A stretch of 64,000 bases of DNA, taken from Lepisosteus oculatus (lineage: Eukaryota; Chordata; Actinopteri; Semionotiformes; Lepisosteidae). The stretch spans positions 8,749,501 to 8,813,500 of the forward strand of contig NC_090711.1 in NCBI RefSeq assembly GCF_040954835.1, given 5' to 3'. The translations under genes were made by a program, and so were the position numbers. Of this stretch, positions 1 to 15,243 are shown in pieces. The notes beneath the pieces were generated by a model that saw only the letters and a program-made list of their open reading frames with translations, was not told where the DNA came from and ran no database searches. Positions within the stretch are counted from its first letter, which is position 1; the number at the start of each line of letters is the position of its first letter.

Positions 1-1522
1 GAAGATGCACTGTGTTCCTTAATGTTGCCCTTTACTATTTGTTAGAATAAAATGCCTTGCATACTCTACTAAAACATATACAATAATACAGTTTACTGCA
101 CTTTGTATGATAATTCGTAACATATCTGCTTTTTATTGCTTTTATTTCTGTCTTTGGTGCAGTTCTGTCCCACCAATCGCCACATAACTTTTGCAGATTT
201 ACAAGTGGCAAATTAGATTTGTAAGAGGGTTAAGACAAAGTCTTCACAACACTTAATATTTTATTACCTTTTTCAAGAGAGCATTCAGTAGTTTTTGTGT
301 GGGAAAGCATAAACCAAGCCTGTGATCAAGCAAAAAAAGTATAAACTACGATAGTGGAGAAGGAAACACATAGATGAAAGACATCATGTGATTTTGTGAA
401 ATCAAATTTCAAATTTGTGAAAGGCCTTTCTGCATGGAAGCCACGTCAGCCCTTTTAAACTCAGATTCTGTACATTAAAATGTGTGTTAACATGAGGGTG
501 CTGTGACTTTAAGAAATCTATTTTTACAGGAACACACTCATGCATAATGTACTGTGTGTAAATGAGTCAGTGGGTGTTGCTGGTTCACGTAAATCCTGCT
601 GCTAGATGCAGGAGTTCAACAGGGACTGTTAAATCACTTCAGAGTACAGACAGATGGATTTCCTTTTGAAGTGCTTAATTGTTCCAGAACATTGTAAAGC
701 ACCAGTCTTACATTTCTCTGATTATTGCTTAATCAACTAAATTAAGCACCACTATGGGAAGGATATGGAAGACACCCATACAGATGATGACTTCTCAGTT
801 AATCATACATGGTTATTTTTCATTTTATGTTGTGTTGTTTTATGCAATTTTCAAGACTACATAATGCATTTAGTGCTGCTGTAGCTGTAAATTTATCATA
901 TGTCTCTGTTCTCTATCATTTTAACCTTTTCTATCTCTGTGGTGCCACTGTGCTTTAGTGAACGTTGCTATGATTTTAACTTAGTGTTCTGCTTTTAGAA
1001 GCAGAAGAGAATGATCCCCATGATGTGACTTTCATGCGCAGAGCAGAGTTTGTTTAGCTTGTGTTTCAGATACGCTTCTGTCATAAATTGCAATACAATA
1101 TGGAAAGGCTGATATCTCGTTCAGCTAAATATTACATAGTGCCTTTAGACTGCAGTTCAGTGCCGGAAAGATTGTATCCGGATTTGGTTCGTCTCTATAA
1201 ATTCCCCCTAATAATGCTACCAGGCTTGCAAAAGAAAAGACCTGCACAGAGAACAAGAAAATAAATCTGTCAAAAAGCTCAGCTGAAGCACTTGCATAGT
1301 GAGCAACAAAGTGTGAATGATAGTCTTTTGTATAACTGAAATGAACAGTATTTTAAAAACATTAGAAATGTATAAAAGGAAAAGCATATCCATTGTGCAG
1401 TTCATCATGGGTGCTTGCCCTTGAAAAAGGCCTTAGGCAACTCTTTTTTCAATAGTATTACATAAATTCTCAGTTACATTAGGAAATATTCCATTCAGTT
1501 AGTCTCCAAAATTACACTCCCT

Positions 1523-1640
1523 GATGTGTGTGTGTGAATGAATCTGTGTCCTCCGATTGACTGGCGTCCTGTCTTGGGTGTGGCCCTGTCTTGTGCCTTT
1601 TAATGAGCTGTTAGAGTTTGGCTGACTCTGACCCCCTAAG
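1523..1640 (-). repeat. ~330 bp dispersed repeat (family A), fragment, minus orientation
   Basis: Reverse complement matches the central segment of the family: GGCACAAGAC, a TGGG-AC motif and the CAGTC run before CACACACA. It is diverged. Confidence 0.55.
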
Positions 1641-4079
1641 GAGAAAGTGAAGTGAATGTCATTGGTTGGATGAAAAGACATTTCAATTTAAAAATTAAAT
1701 TTCCACCATATTTAACAGGTGAGTTTCAAAGGGATTTTGCTCCACAGCAAGGTTCATTAGCCCACATAGAGACATACTGTACATATAACCAAAGGTAAGA
1801 GGAAATAAACCAGTAACGATTAATACAATTTAGCATACTTGTCCTGGTGTATGGAGTGTTAATTGGTGAATAACTTTGCTGGCATTTTAATTACTATGTG
1901 AAGTTAAAGTGAGAGAAGCAAACAGTATAGGCCTTAAAGATCACTGAGCCATAGCAGGCAGCACAATCACACATGGTCTCACAGCTTTGATGTGATAGCC
2001 CCTGATTTAGAGCTTAGAAATGTAGAGTGACCTCCTGTAGCTCCTGTCACACTGCTCTATGCCACAGATTACACAGAGCCTTTTCAGTACCTCTCTGCTC
2101 CTGTCGATGGTTACTGTTTGCTCAGGCTACGTACTTCTTACTCTTGATTCACAGCCGGATTGGATTTCCAATTGATTTTATTTTAAGGTTTGGAAAAAAG
2201 ACCTTCTGTCTGAGGTTGGTGTTGGCGACATATTTGCATTTTCCATTCCCCAGGAATGTTGCTCTTAACAACATTTTTTCCATTATCCTACTCAAGGCCT
2301 GGTCTTGTGCTATTGTTCAGGGCTTTGAAGCACTGTACATTTGTCAAAACGTTCCATTGCCAATTTCCATATTGTTAAGAATTCAAATATGAGGAAGCTA
2401 GTTTTGTCTGATTTCTCAGTAGTTATGAGTTTACTACAATAAATAATAATTAAATCATATAATAATTAAAAGCACACTGCTTTCAAATACTCCCAAACAT
2501 GAAATACTAAATAACTATGGAGTTAATAACAAATGTTTAGGAGGGATAACAGCATCAGTTCAACTGGCCTTTGCTGTTCTAAACTGTGATAATTCCCGGT
2601 GTCATTTCCTCAACTATCAATAACATACATATACATCTTGACCTGTGCAGCTACCCCTCGGGCCACTCCTCTCTCTGTAGGAGGGTCTCAGGCTCCTCGT
2701 CCTACATCCAGGGGGCTGGTCTTCACCACATTTGCAGTGACTGAAGTATTGCACAGACATGTTTTCAAAACACTTAATTCTTGAGTGTTGCTCTTCGTAT
2801 TTAATATTACTTAAATGTGTTTTTAGTATTTTACCTTTTTATTATGTATTTATTATAATATAGTTATTCTCTCTCCCTCTCTTGTTGGCCTCTCTGCCAA
2901 AAAAGGGTAAAATGCTAAAAATACAGCTTATTTACGATGACTTTATGAGTTTCCCAACAAAGGATTAATTAAAAACTGATTAAATTAAAAATTAATATTG
3001 CTAATACCACTTATAATGTCATGACTCACATTATTATATTGACAACCTTTTTTTTTTACAAACAATGCATTTGTTCCCTGGTATGCCATACTGCAACAAT
3101 GATTATTCTGTGTACCTGATTACATGATTATTCTGATTATTTTATTATCTGTGCACCTTAATTTTCTTTTTTACTTTAAATAAGTATAATGCATTTTTAT
3201 AATTCTTTTCATCCTTACAACTAATGGCGCTATAACAGCTAAATGTAAACAGTAAGGTAAATTCGTAATTAATAAAATAGAGTTGGCAATGACAAGTAAA
3301 TACAGTTTAGCAGTGTGTATTACACTTTGATATACATAGCTCTTTGTGCCTGTTGGTTGTTACTTTTAACAAACCTAATATAGTTGAATTTTTGTGCTGC
3401 ACAACCTGCTGTAAAAGTATAATGTAATTTCACTAAAACCGTTTTAAGCCCAATTTGTGCTCAGGACAGGCTTGATAGGAAACTTACCTGGATTGTAATA
3501 ACAAAAGCATATTCATCCCAAATGACCCCAGAGCCTTTCACACAGAAGAAGAGACCCACTCCACCCACCAGCGAAGTGCAGCACCTATCTGTGTGACATG
3601 CTGCAGCCATTTTCAGCCAACAGCCCCATTACAAAGCAGAGCAGGTGGTGCAGTTAGAAATTCCCCCACCCATAGAATTAATAAGTGAGAAATAGGATCT
3701 TTAATGGCCATGTAATCAGGACCTCATTTGAACATCTCCTTGGAAGGACTGAACTTCCCAGAGTACCCCTTTGTGCCCCATTACCACACTGGTGTATTGA
3801 TTTGGACATCTCTGGTCCAAAGGGATTAGCATCACCTACTGGTCCACCAGCATCCCTTAATCATTTACAGCAACAACCCTGTTTTCCTTTAAGGTCTTCC
3901 GTCCCATCACTGAGAAGGCCTAACCTTGCTAAGTCTCTGAGGTCCAATAAAATCAGACTGCAAGCTGGTAATGATGTTGTTGTATATGCAATAGTGTGAT
4001 TTGGCACAGTATTTTAACAAATTCTAAAAATCTAGAGCATCAGTTGATATCCTTCAAATTTCCCCATAGAGCGTATTCA

Positions 4080-4240
4080 ATTCATCATCATCACATCACG
4101 TTTAATAACTGCTCTTCCAGTTCAGAGTCATGGTGGCTTGGAGCGGATCGCAGGAAGTACTGGGCACAAGGCAGGATACACCCTCGACAGGGATCCAGTC
4201 CATTACAAGTTCACTTACGGGTACATTTGCAGATGAATAG
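4080..4240 (+). repeat. Family A dispersed repeat, 5' fragment
   Basis: Shares GGGCACAAGGCAGGATACAC and a CAGTCCATTAC block with the other copies; the 3' half is missing. Confidence 0.65.
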
Positions 4241-5264
4241 TTTTTATAACCCCTTTTGCCATGCACACTGCTTGGGACAGACTAGCACATATTTGCATAA
4301 GCTTTGGCCATGCCAGTATGTTGAAAATTTCTGGAGCTGTGTAGTCACTGTTCTTTCTCTTCTCACTGTCATTAACGAGGCTTGAAATCCACGGTTGCTA
4401 CCACTTTTTGACTTCTTCTCATCTTGATCTCAGCCTTTTAACGAGAAGGATTATAATAGCTGGATTAACCACAGGCAGTAGCAAGTAGCTGTGTACAGAC
4501 TGATCTGCTGATGCCAGTCCACATCTGCTTTACATTCATTTGTGGATATTGTCTGACAGAGAGGAGGACTGCACTGACTTTGCATTGGGTTAACATCAGC
4601 ATCATCAGTTCCTGGACTGCTGCAGCCATATCAATTTGTTGCGACTATTCTATGAAAACAATGAATACAAAAATAATGCTGTTTGAAGGTTCTAATACAT
4701 AGAACCTTTTTGACAATGATTCTCCGAACATCAGCATTTGAAACCTAATTAAACCATGCTATTTTGAAACTCGCATATATATGAAATCAGTTACATGTTA
4801 ATTGACAATGACAATTATTGCATCCCTAAGGCCTTCTCAAAAGCCTGGTTAAAAAATAATAAACCATGTTAAGTTGCATTAAGTCAACACTATCTACAGT
4901 ATTAAACACTTTTTACCTTCCCCATGCATATTGCAGAGACTACCACACCATTAGGGTGCTTCAGTGTCAGCTGAATTGATGACTGAACCTAGAGAAAATC
5001 TCAAATTATTTACAACACAATATTTGGTATTATTGCAAGAAAAATGCATTCAAGCCTAGAAAAAATCAAAATGGTTTAACAGAAAACATCAACTGAGTGA
5101 TGTCCAAGATGGATCATTGTATTTATTGTTGAAATTTGTTGTTGAGAAGACACTTTGCCAGAGACAGAAAAGCATGGAAAGGCAAACCTCCCTTGATCTA
5201 AATCTATGCAAACATTTTTTTCTTTTTTGTAATTATAGAAATGACTCTTCCATAATAACACAAA

Positions 5265-5625
5265 ATGCTTAATCCATGCATCCATCCATTTTCTAACTGC
5301 TCCTTTCAATTCAGGATCAAGAGGGAGCCAGGGCCTATCCTGGCAAGCAATAGGCACAGGGCGGGGTACACTCTGTATGAGATGCCAGTCCATTGCAGGG
5401 CATACAGACACAAGCACAGACACACACACTTGGGCCAACTTTCCCAGTAGCTAATCGACATACCAATACATGTTTGGACTGTGGGAGGAAACCAGAATTA
5501 CCGGAGGAAACCTACATGACAACGTGGAGGACATACAAATAGCACCTCAGGTCCTAATTAAAACACCCAGGGCCCAAGCAGTGCAAGACTGTAATACTAA
5601 CCACTGAGCCAAAATGCCACCCTCA
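5265..5625 (+). repeat. Family A dispersed repeat, near full length
   Basis: Runs from CATCCATCCATTTTCTAAC through GGGCGGGGTACACTCTG, GGACTGTGGGAGGAAACC and CTAACCACTGAGCC to a GCCACCC end. Read in reverse, the 3' part resembles a tRNA-derived head with a B-box-like GGTTCRA motif in better copies, so it may be a SINE in minus orientation. Confidence 0.75.
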
Positions 5626-7344
5626 AAATACATAATTAAACACTTTGTGAACTAGAGCTGTAGGTTAAAATATACACTATTGTAAATAGAATAGAGTCTT
5701 TTTTGCACTTCTTGACACATTGAAAAACAGTCAATTCAGTGGCATGATTACTAAATAACATGACTCAATATCTCTTCATTTTATTAACTATTGTTACTGT
5801 TGTCAGCAGTAGCAGTAGTATTAACTAAATAAATGAACAGGAAGGTACTATTATTACACAATGTTATTTTTACTCAGAAATAAATTGCTCATCTCATCGC
5901 ATTCCTAAATATAGATATAGCCAGCTGCTGTTCCCCCTAAATAATTACTAAGAAATGAAGCGTATCCGAAGTGTTATTATGTATTGTTTTTTTATCAGTC
6001 ATCAATAGCTTCAATTCAATTTCTTTGCCTTGTCTTCATCTGACTGATCTTTTTACTTGATGTCTAATTCAACACAAAATAATGAATAATATCAATAAAT
6101 TTCACACTTACAAATTAATATTAATTTCACACTTTGACTAATGCCACGGTATATACTGCTAAACCATTTTGAACCCTTGCTAAACTTTACAAATTCTTTA
6201 GCATATGAAGTGATGTCAAAGACACTCCAATATTTAATGTAAACTACAAAACAATTTAAAGAATAGAACTAAGGAGTCAAAGGAGGTAAACTGCACTGTA
6301 CGAAAACAAAGTGTGACAAATGCTAAAATTATATACAGGTACACGAAGTTTGAATGATGTATTGTGGACATTTTGAACAAAAATCCTGTTTTTTTTCACT
6401 TCTCTTACTATCCAGCTGAAAAAAAAGCTAATATCCAAATCGCCATGAAACAAATCTCTATTTTTGTTTTTAATGTAGAACCTGGTGTGCAGCACATAAA
6501 ATCATTTTCTGTTCACATTTGTCCGTAAAGGAAAACAATCTGAAACATAAACCAGATATTGATTAGCCGTGTGTATTTAACCATTTGCCATCGTAGATAC
6601 AGAAACACAGACACGTTAATGGAGGGGAGATTCTCAAATGTAAAAAAGCAGATGGGGGAGGAGAATCAGAGGAAATGAAAAGTGGAGCACAGTTCTCTGA
6701 CTCACAGATGAGGGCATAATAAAACTACGTAAAAGATTCACATTTACCCAAATATATCTCTAATTGAGATAGTAATATGGTATATGGTAGTTCTGCAATA
6801 TTAAAACACAAAAAATTGAAGTCACTGTAGTATGAATGACTGAGGAAGTGGTGTTTGTGGCACAGAGAAATTTACTTATGTGTAATTACTGGTGTAATAT
6901 TTTTAACTGACTTGGTTTAAAATCCTTCTTACACAAGAACGCTACCCCTATTTATACCTTAATGGCTAACATTAGGCTTTTCTTTTTGCATTACACAGTG
7001 TATGGGATTTTCTCCGATCTCTGGTAACTGTACTAAGCCTGTTTTAGCCTCTACCAACCTTAAGGAGTTTAGGGGATTATCTGGCATTGTTTTTAAATAG
7101 TGTTTTTATCATTACAGCTGGTGGGCTCAAAGGAAGCAATCCATATAGGGTTATTACTTGTATTTCATGAAAACCCCAGAATCCCATTTAAAACCACATT
7201 ACCATTGTGTGTTCAGTCTGCATGGGACGGAAAGTGATATCACAAGATGGAGGTGTTTCACAGCATTTAAAAGAAAAAGAAAATAGGAATGTGATCGCCT
7301 TTCATTTTCATCCTTTTTTTAAATTACTTATTCGATTACACATG

Positions 7345-7440
7345 TGGAGAAAAAAAAACACACAAACACAAAATCCACACAAATCCCAGGGCCCATGGGC
7401 TGTGAAACAGTTCCACACCGCCATGCCACCCCCATCTTCT
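7345..7440 (+). repeat. Family A dispersed repeat, 3' fragment
   Basis: Contains the ACACAAACACAAAATCCACA block and the terminal CCGCCATGCCACCCCC that close other copies. Confidence 0.55.
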
Positions 7441-10400
7441 TTAGTTAAATGAAAAATGTAGTGATCAACATAGATGCCATAAATAAACCTGCGTGTTTAG
7501 TACCAGCAGGAAGGTCATTTATTATATCACGATTTAGTCATCATGAGAACATTTACAAACAACGGGAGGTTATTCTGCCGAGCAATTTGATTCAGGGATC
7601 TCATGTAGCTGTTTCTTGAAAGAAGCCAGAATATCACAAAATGGCTGTGTAGCTTCTTCCAGATATTCACAAGCATTTGTACTCCTGTAGTTTCCACCTG
7701 TGTCACCTGGTTTATAGCTCTAGATACTATTAGTTGTAATAATATAAATTAACTGCATTTGAAATTAACGTATTTATTCAAACTCTGATTATAGTTTGTC
7801 ATTCAGATAAAATTCTTCCAATTTATACTGAGTGAAGCTTTTTTCATGAAACTCTTTCTGCGTACCTCAGGAAAGAAGCGTTCAATAATTTAAGTTGCAA
7901 AAGCTTTTCATATCTCTTTTGAGTTTGTAAATTCGATTTGGCTAAGAGTACTCTTCTTAAGTTGTGAATTCTTATTGTTACCAAAATGGACATATTAATT
8001 TTGAATTATTTGGATTCATATAGCTGTCTAAGTATGGAAAATACTCATTGTCTTTTGAATGCCCTAAAGAGGGCACCAATGGCCTAGTGTTAGTACAGTA
8101 AATCGGCTCAGCAACATGCCCAAGCCCCTGTTATGTTAATTGTTCTTTATTTCCACCATACAGAAGCTACATATTTCTCTTTTCTAGAGGTTTACAATAC
8201 ATTTTTAGCAGCTGCAATTAACCAGATTTTGGGATTTTGGTGGTAGGATGGGCAATAAATAATTAACTTGTATTTCCTGCTCAGTTGTACTTTAATCAGT
8301 GCAACTGTATCTTGAATTTTGCTCTTTGTTCTGACCAGTGCCTTATATTAAGTACTTTTGAAGCAAAGTCAGCGGCGATTTGTAGAAGGTTTTGTATCAT
8401 TACAAAGGTCTTACCTAATTCATACTGTTTCTCTCTTTCTCTCTGGTTAAATGAATTGTTTTTCCAGGTTCAAACACTTGAAATATGGAAATACACAAGT
8501 ACATAGATGCCATTTCTCAGGAGAATCAAGTCACCCTGCCTGTAGCCATGAGTTATACCATACCAGGTTACTGAAACATTCCAGACCCAATTTTAATAGT
8601 TACCAAAACCAGGTTCCTAATATACAATTTGAACATTGTATGCTACAGCAATATCAATAATAATACATAAAATAATTTAATTGCTTAATAATTATTTACA
8701 TATGACACTACAAGATGAATTGGATGACAAATCACAAATGTTTTCCATTTCCAGTTTAGTTTTAAAATGAATGCTGTGTGCAACTTTCTGCAATGGGTCT
8801 TAAGCCCAACCACAGTTAATACAAAGAAAACAAATCCAAAAATTGCAACCCTCATTCAAAAGGATATCCAGACAAATGGACGCCCAGCCAAGTGAGATGC
8901 TGACAGACAGAGTGTCAATTGACCCACACAGACAAGCACCAACAGCCACTTGCAGGAGATGGGTCATAGATTAGCGATAACCACTTCCACTCAGTTATCC
9001 AAAAGCTACATGTGAACACTTGCATAACCTTTACCGGTCAGAATGTAACAGAGGAATCCTGCACCTGCGCATCTAAGCAAACATCACTTGCAGATTTTTG
9101 CCCTTCGCTTGGTCTCTTCCAGTTTCCTAAAATTACCGTGATCCTTTCTGAGCTGTGTGAAAAGCACGTATGCAGGTTTTGAGTTATCACTAGCAATTCC
9201 AAACAAAGCCTAAATAAGGTTAATGGGTGACAAACTACATAGGCATAAATTAATAAAAATGAAACTGTTTTTGTGTTATTCTTTAGGTTTATAAGGGCAC
9301 ACAGATACTCCTCAATGTACTGTATGCAAGATCATAGTCCATTCATATACTGTAGCTCCTTCACCAGTTCCATCATTATAACACTTAACATAATTCCTTA
9401 TGAGTCTGTAATGCAATTTATCCAGTTTTAGATAAAAGTAGTTCGTGATGCTTTTATTCTATTACTTGCAGTGTTAATTACAACAGCCTGATAAACACCT
9501 CACCTTTACAAAAAGATATGGAAAGGATTTGTGAGCAACCATCCGCTCCTGCACAGCAGAGTCAACACTGGGCGCCTTCAACCTGGGGCAGTGCTGTAAA
9601 ACACTTGTTCAACCTGTGAAAAGATTGCAGTGGTGAATGGCTAAAGCACAGCCTCTCACTGCAACATGACAGCTGCCGTGAGGGCAGGGAGTGAAGAGGA
9701 CAAGGGAGCACTGAACAATTATGCCTCAGTGCCTGCAGGACGCACAGACGTCTCGGAATTTTTAAGATGCTTCAGTATTTTCAAGGAGGCGGTGCAAACC
9801 CTTAGTTAGATCTAAGATGGTAAAGACCTAACTGAGGATATTCTTAAATTTTATAGCTTCTAATTAATAGTTGTTTTTCTTGAAGTTTAATTGTTAAATA
9901 TGGAGATTTAAACACTCTTAAATAGCCTTTTTTTAAATACATATGTCTGAGTAATTTTCTTTATAAGGTATACACAGAATATGTATCCCTATGAAGAACG
10001 TACATTGTATATGCACTATTATAACTATTATTCATATTTCAAATAATTGAATATCAGTATCATAAACTTAAAACCAAACACATTTTGCCTTGATCTGCAA
10101 AATGAAAGCTGAGCCTACACAGGCAATTATCTACTGAGCCACAAATGGTGGTGTTACTCTGTTGAAAGTTTCAAGGACTGAGGTCCTGTGTATTTGTCCT
10201 GCAGCTTCAGAACATACAGACAGATCTTCAGTAGTACACTGCCTTTTTTTGCACATGATTATTAAGTACAGTACAAGCAGTTCTGATTTCATTTCTGTAA
10301 ATCCTTGATGCCGTTTCTTTTTTGTTTTTTGGTGATCATTGTGATACCAACAGTTTGAAGGTACATATTAGTTTAATCTAATTCTAATAGAACCTGAGTT

Positions 10401-13400
10401 CTTGGTTCTTGACACTTAGAAACGTTAAGAACAGCTCAGAGAGCTGAGTCTTCTGGAGAAGTAAAGTCATCAACAGGAGAGCATGACTGAATGTTTTCAA
10501 TGTATTTTATAGAACATGAGCATTTTTCTACATCCAATTCTGTCATCCTAAATAAATGAACCATCCTCCTTTTCATATAAATACTGTCTACGATTTCCTG
10601 TTGAATTTAATTACTGTATCATTTAATTGTTGTTTTTGTACTTATGAAAGTATTTTTGTGGTACATTTTGAACATTAAAATAATTTCTGTATATACATTG
10701 TGTTCGGTATTACATATTTGTTATTTCTTCTCAAATTTCTTTTAATTAATTTCTTATATAAATGTAAATTTGCTGTTTTCATTATTTTGAAATAATTTTA
10801 GTCTTAATTTTAAGGACAGCTTTTTTTATTTCTGTAATATAACCATATAACAATTAAAATTTTAAAAAAACAGTGATCTGATATCAAAGGACTGTTTTTT
10901 TACCAAGATATCAACGTTTAATCCTTACACTATCATCATATTTAATTTTAATGACATTGTTTTCATTGAATTATTTTCTATTTTCTTATTTTATGAATTG
11001 CCTATAAATGGCTTCAAAGCCTAATTAAAGTACTGACTTGTAGGATAATGTTTGGCATACTGTCTAGGCATTAAATAAATTAAACAGCAACTTATTCAAA
11101 TGGCTAAACTTTTGAAAATATAAAAAGCCACCATTATATTTAAATTAGACCACAAGTGTCTAAATTGCACCAGAACATTGACCTTTTCCCTGTTTTATTT
11201 ATTCTATATGAAATATCTGTGCTGTTTATAGAATAAATAGTTGGAATGCAACTGCTTTCCAACAAGGATTAGTAGTAGTACTATTGAAATTTATTAAGAT
11301 TTAAACATGTTAAATATTTGGAATAAGTGCTTCTCTTCAAAGTAACTGAAAGTCTGCTATTAGTATATGTACAGTACTCAACAGAGTAGCATCACAGCTT
11401 TAAAAAAAATAAGTTGAAATGGACAATGAACTTTTATGTTGTCTGTAAACAAGAATCCTTAAAAAAATTGTTTTTATAGTACTTTCTGGGTGGAAAAAAT
11501 AAAATAAATAATAAATAAAATTCAACATGGCGATCACATAAACTTAAATGTTGTTTTAGTTTTGTTTTTCAGATATATATATATATTAATTGAAATGGAG
11601 ATCTGTTATTAATTCCATAGTCTCGTCTGCAACATGTTTCTGTGCACTATTCAATATGGTAATTACGCATATATGAAGGACTGGGTTATAGTAAAGTGCA
11701 GTAATAAACATGACAAAAAAGGCATTATCTTCAGATTATTTAAACATATGTAAAGCACTCAACTTTGTCCCATTCTGTAAGAACTGTATTACTATCACAA
11801 CCAGAACATTCAGACTGTTTCAAAATGAGAAGAAAAAACACATTTTCTTTTCACAATTGTGTGAAGACAATATCAGGTATTCATTATTTTACATAAGCAA
11901 CTGTGAAAGATGACTCCCCTGAATTTTAATTTTAAATTATTTCCTGTTTTTCACTTTTTTAGATAAATTTCAGGGTGAGGGTGCTTCTCAGACTCTTCAT
12001 GCTCACAGAAAACATCCACTGCACATGCATATAGATTTCTGAGGTTGTGAGATGTTGATAACTACAGGCATTTAGTCAATAAACCAATTCAGCAACAATA
12101 AAGTCCAGGGATGGACAGAGGAGATATCTGGAAATTGAAGATTATTTTTCAATAGATCAAGAATGAGATATTTTTAAATGGCAAAAAATAGTAAAATAAG
12201 ACAAATATGCATGTGGAATTGTCATTACTCTGTAATATATTCAAATTACTGTATTTATTTATTATTTTGATTTCCAGACAAAACCAAATAACTGAAATAT
12301 ATATATATATGACGATAAATTCTGCTGTGTCTTTGCTTTATTACTGGTGCTGGGAATACTTAAGAAAATAAATGACTAAAAAGAATTGCAAGCGGAAATA
12401 TAATTCAGCATATCAAGACAGAATCATTTCTTCATTCCTTTTTGATGATAGATTTCTGGAGCTCTTCCATTGAAGATCAATCTAAACATTTATCTGAGCT
12501 TCACACTCACGTTTCTTTTCTCCCTAATTAATTGAGCTGTGATAGACGACTTTGGTGCACCATTCTGCACATGCATATGTCTGCTTGAAAAAATACTTAT
12601 GCATTCAAGTGTTTTCATATTCCTAATAGTCAGCACTCATAAAGCTTGAAAGCGAAGATAACAGTAAAGATAACTGGCTGCTTCATCTTTTAATGGTGCT
12701 GTTTTATATACTTGATTGTTTTTCATTCCTTTCCATAATGCATTTTTATTGTTTAACCCTTTATTTGGCATACCCTTCAATAATTATAAGTTGTGACTAC
12801 TTCAGTCTATGTTACCAAAGAACTAGATTCATTGTCTGTGCTTTTTATTAATAATTCAGAAACAGTGTTTCCTTTATACATCATTTGATGGATGGTTGAT
12901 CTGAACTTATATAAATATACTGTACATAAAATGCTGTTATGTTTGGTTGGCTTAGTATTATTTTTCGATTTTGTCAGCTGGTTTAGGCCACCACTGTCTT
13001 CACTGTCACTTGTCTTTTCTCAGTGTGGTTTAGAGTTGGTATGTTACTATTCTCTTCTTTGTTCACTTTATGTGTTTGCTTTTAAAAAAGTTCTCAATTA
13101 TGTTATGATCCTTCCCAATTTGAGTGTAACGACAAGATTTTTAAAACTTTAAGAAATGTCATAACTTTTTTCTGCTGTCATTTCTTTACCTTTGGATCCT
13201 AACTAAAGTCACACTTTAAGTCTCATTGCAACAAAAAAGTGAAAAACATCAGTAATATTTCATTACTAAAAGAAAAGAAGAATAAAAAAATGTCAACACA
13301 ACATTTTAGTCCCTATGTTGGATAAAAACTCACAATAATTTGTCACTGGTAAAGCTATTGCATCTACCAACGATTTTTTTTAAATACAAAATTAAATCTT

Positions 13401-15180
13401 ATCCTGAAATAGTGCATAAATGGAAAAAAACCTATAATGTCTGCTTGTAAAACTGAACTGACTTCAACCCAAAACACTGAACAGTGCTAAAAAGGCAGTT
13501 TACATGCAACTATTTTTCAATATTGATATAGCACAAAGTATGTTTAAAACTCAGGTTTGCTGGATGTGTCTTACTAGAAGAAAAGCTAAATGCACTAACA
13601 CGACTCTCAAGGTTCATCTGGCCTTGACTCTAATGAACAATTTGTCTAACTTACAACCACAAAACCGTAGTGCAGTTTCCACAGCGTGCTCTCAATGCAA
13701 GGCAAGATGTGGATATGCATCGTGCCAGTAGATATTTTACATGCTTCATATTATATCACTTATGCATTACACAGCTGTGTTCGGAATCACATTCATTTAA
13801 GGATTCAAATTAGCATTATATTGATTTACAGAAGCACACTAATTTCACACACACAACACGCTCTGCTGTTGACTCTCAGATCTACCGGTAGTTATAAAAT
13901 TAGCCATTTTTGAATCCTCCCAGCAAACCCACTGGTATAACGGCCCCACCCCCAAAATATTACTTAGTATTATTTCTATGTGTGATGTTTTTCTTTCTGT
14001 CTGTATAATAAACCTAAGACATATACCATGTAAAAAGAATGTCTGTGTTCTGGAGACATGAGTCTAGAGACTCTGGACAGCAATGGACCTCTACAGAACT
14101 GGGTGTGAATATTTGAAGGAGGGAGATTTCGCTGAAGATAAAAAGCATAATCAGACCAAGCAGTAAACAACACAAAAAAAGCAAGTGGGTGAGACAGCGG
14201 TGGGCTTTATACTGAGAAAAGAAACATGCAGAAATTTCAAAAAGGTTAACTTGTTCAAGCTCAGCAAGCCTGTCTCTGTCTTGTCTCATACATCACAGCG
14301 TTAAGACTTTTTACAGAAGCTCATATCCTGTAATCTGAAAAAAAAAATCATTTTTTGTGATTGCTTGTGTTTAATGTTTTTCTAAAGTGCATCGTTTATT
14401 AATATAACGTGCTAAAAAGGCCATCGAGATAAGGCCGACTGAAAACACACTACCCCAGAATGACATGGCGAGTCTCATGAGTGCTGTGAAGTTTGGGTTT
14501 GAGTCAGCAGGTAGAGGCTGGGGGATGGTGTGGGCTGAGTCTGGTTTCAGCAGCACTCTGTGTTCATATGGCTCATAACTTCATTGTCTCCATGACATGT
14601 GGAAGCCTGCAGCCTTTTTTTTAAAAGTACTTTTAATTTATATATATATATCTGTGCCTCCCCTTGGCCGTGCTGCCCTTTCTAAGTGAGTAATGGCGAG
14701 TGGGTGTTAGCAACCGGCCTGGTATTGTGGCGATGTGGAGCTGACGTGGTCCTGATGGCATGGTAAATTACTTGCAATTACTCACTTCCTAGGACATGTG
14801 TGCAAGCTCGAGTCAGATCTGTAGGTAGAGTACAGACACAAACTTTCACTCATAGCTAGGGGTTACTTTACATTGTTGGTCAACGTTTTATAGACAGTAG
14901 ATTTAATTTTACATGAATTTGCATGCATGCACAAGTCGCAATAAGGGGGCTTGTCTTTTAAGTGGACATCATGCATGTGTGTGTGATTCAACTCTGACCA
15001 TGTGGAATAAAATGTGAAGACTTCAAAGGACTAGACCGAGATCTTGAGCAAAGGTCAGTCATTAACAATTGAAGATATTGCTATGAGCCCTGGAATCTTG
15101 TAAATTCCATGTAAAATAACCTGAGCAGTTTGCTTTGTATAATACTTGAACTCCTCAACTCAGAAAAGCTGTTACATTTG

Positions 15181-15243
<63 letters not shown>
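15181..15243 (+). repeat. Hexanucleotide microsatellite (TGTATA)n
   Basis: About ten nearly perfect copies of TGTATA. Its translation gives a Val-Tyr repeat ORF that is not a gene. Confidence 0.95.

Noticed and set aside
1061..1264. 67-residue ORF near the left edge
   Set aside because: No motif, no flanking exon structure and ordinary AT-rich composition.
14014..14556. Two minus-strand ORFs, each with a hydrophobic helix, the lower one preceded by a good-looking acceptor (TTTCTTTTCTCAG)
   Set aside because: They resemble the N-terminus of a membrane protein, but I recognise no family, and no downstream exons continue the frame. Most likely chance.
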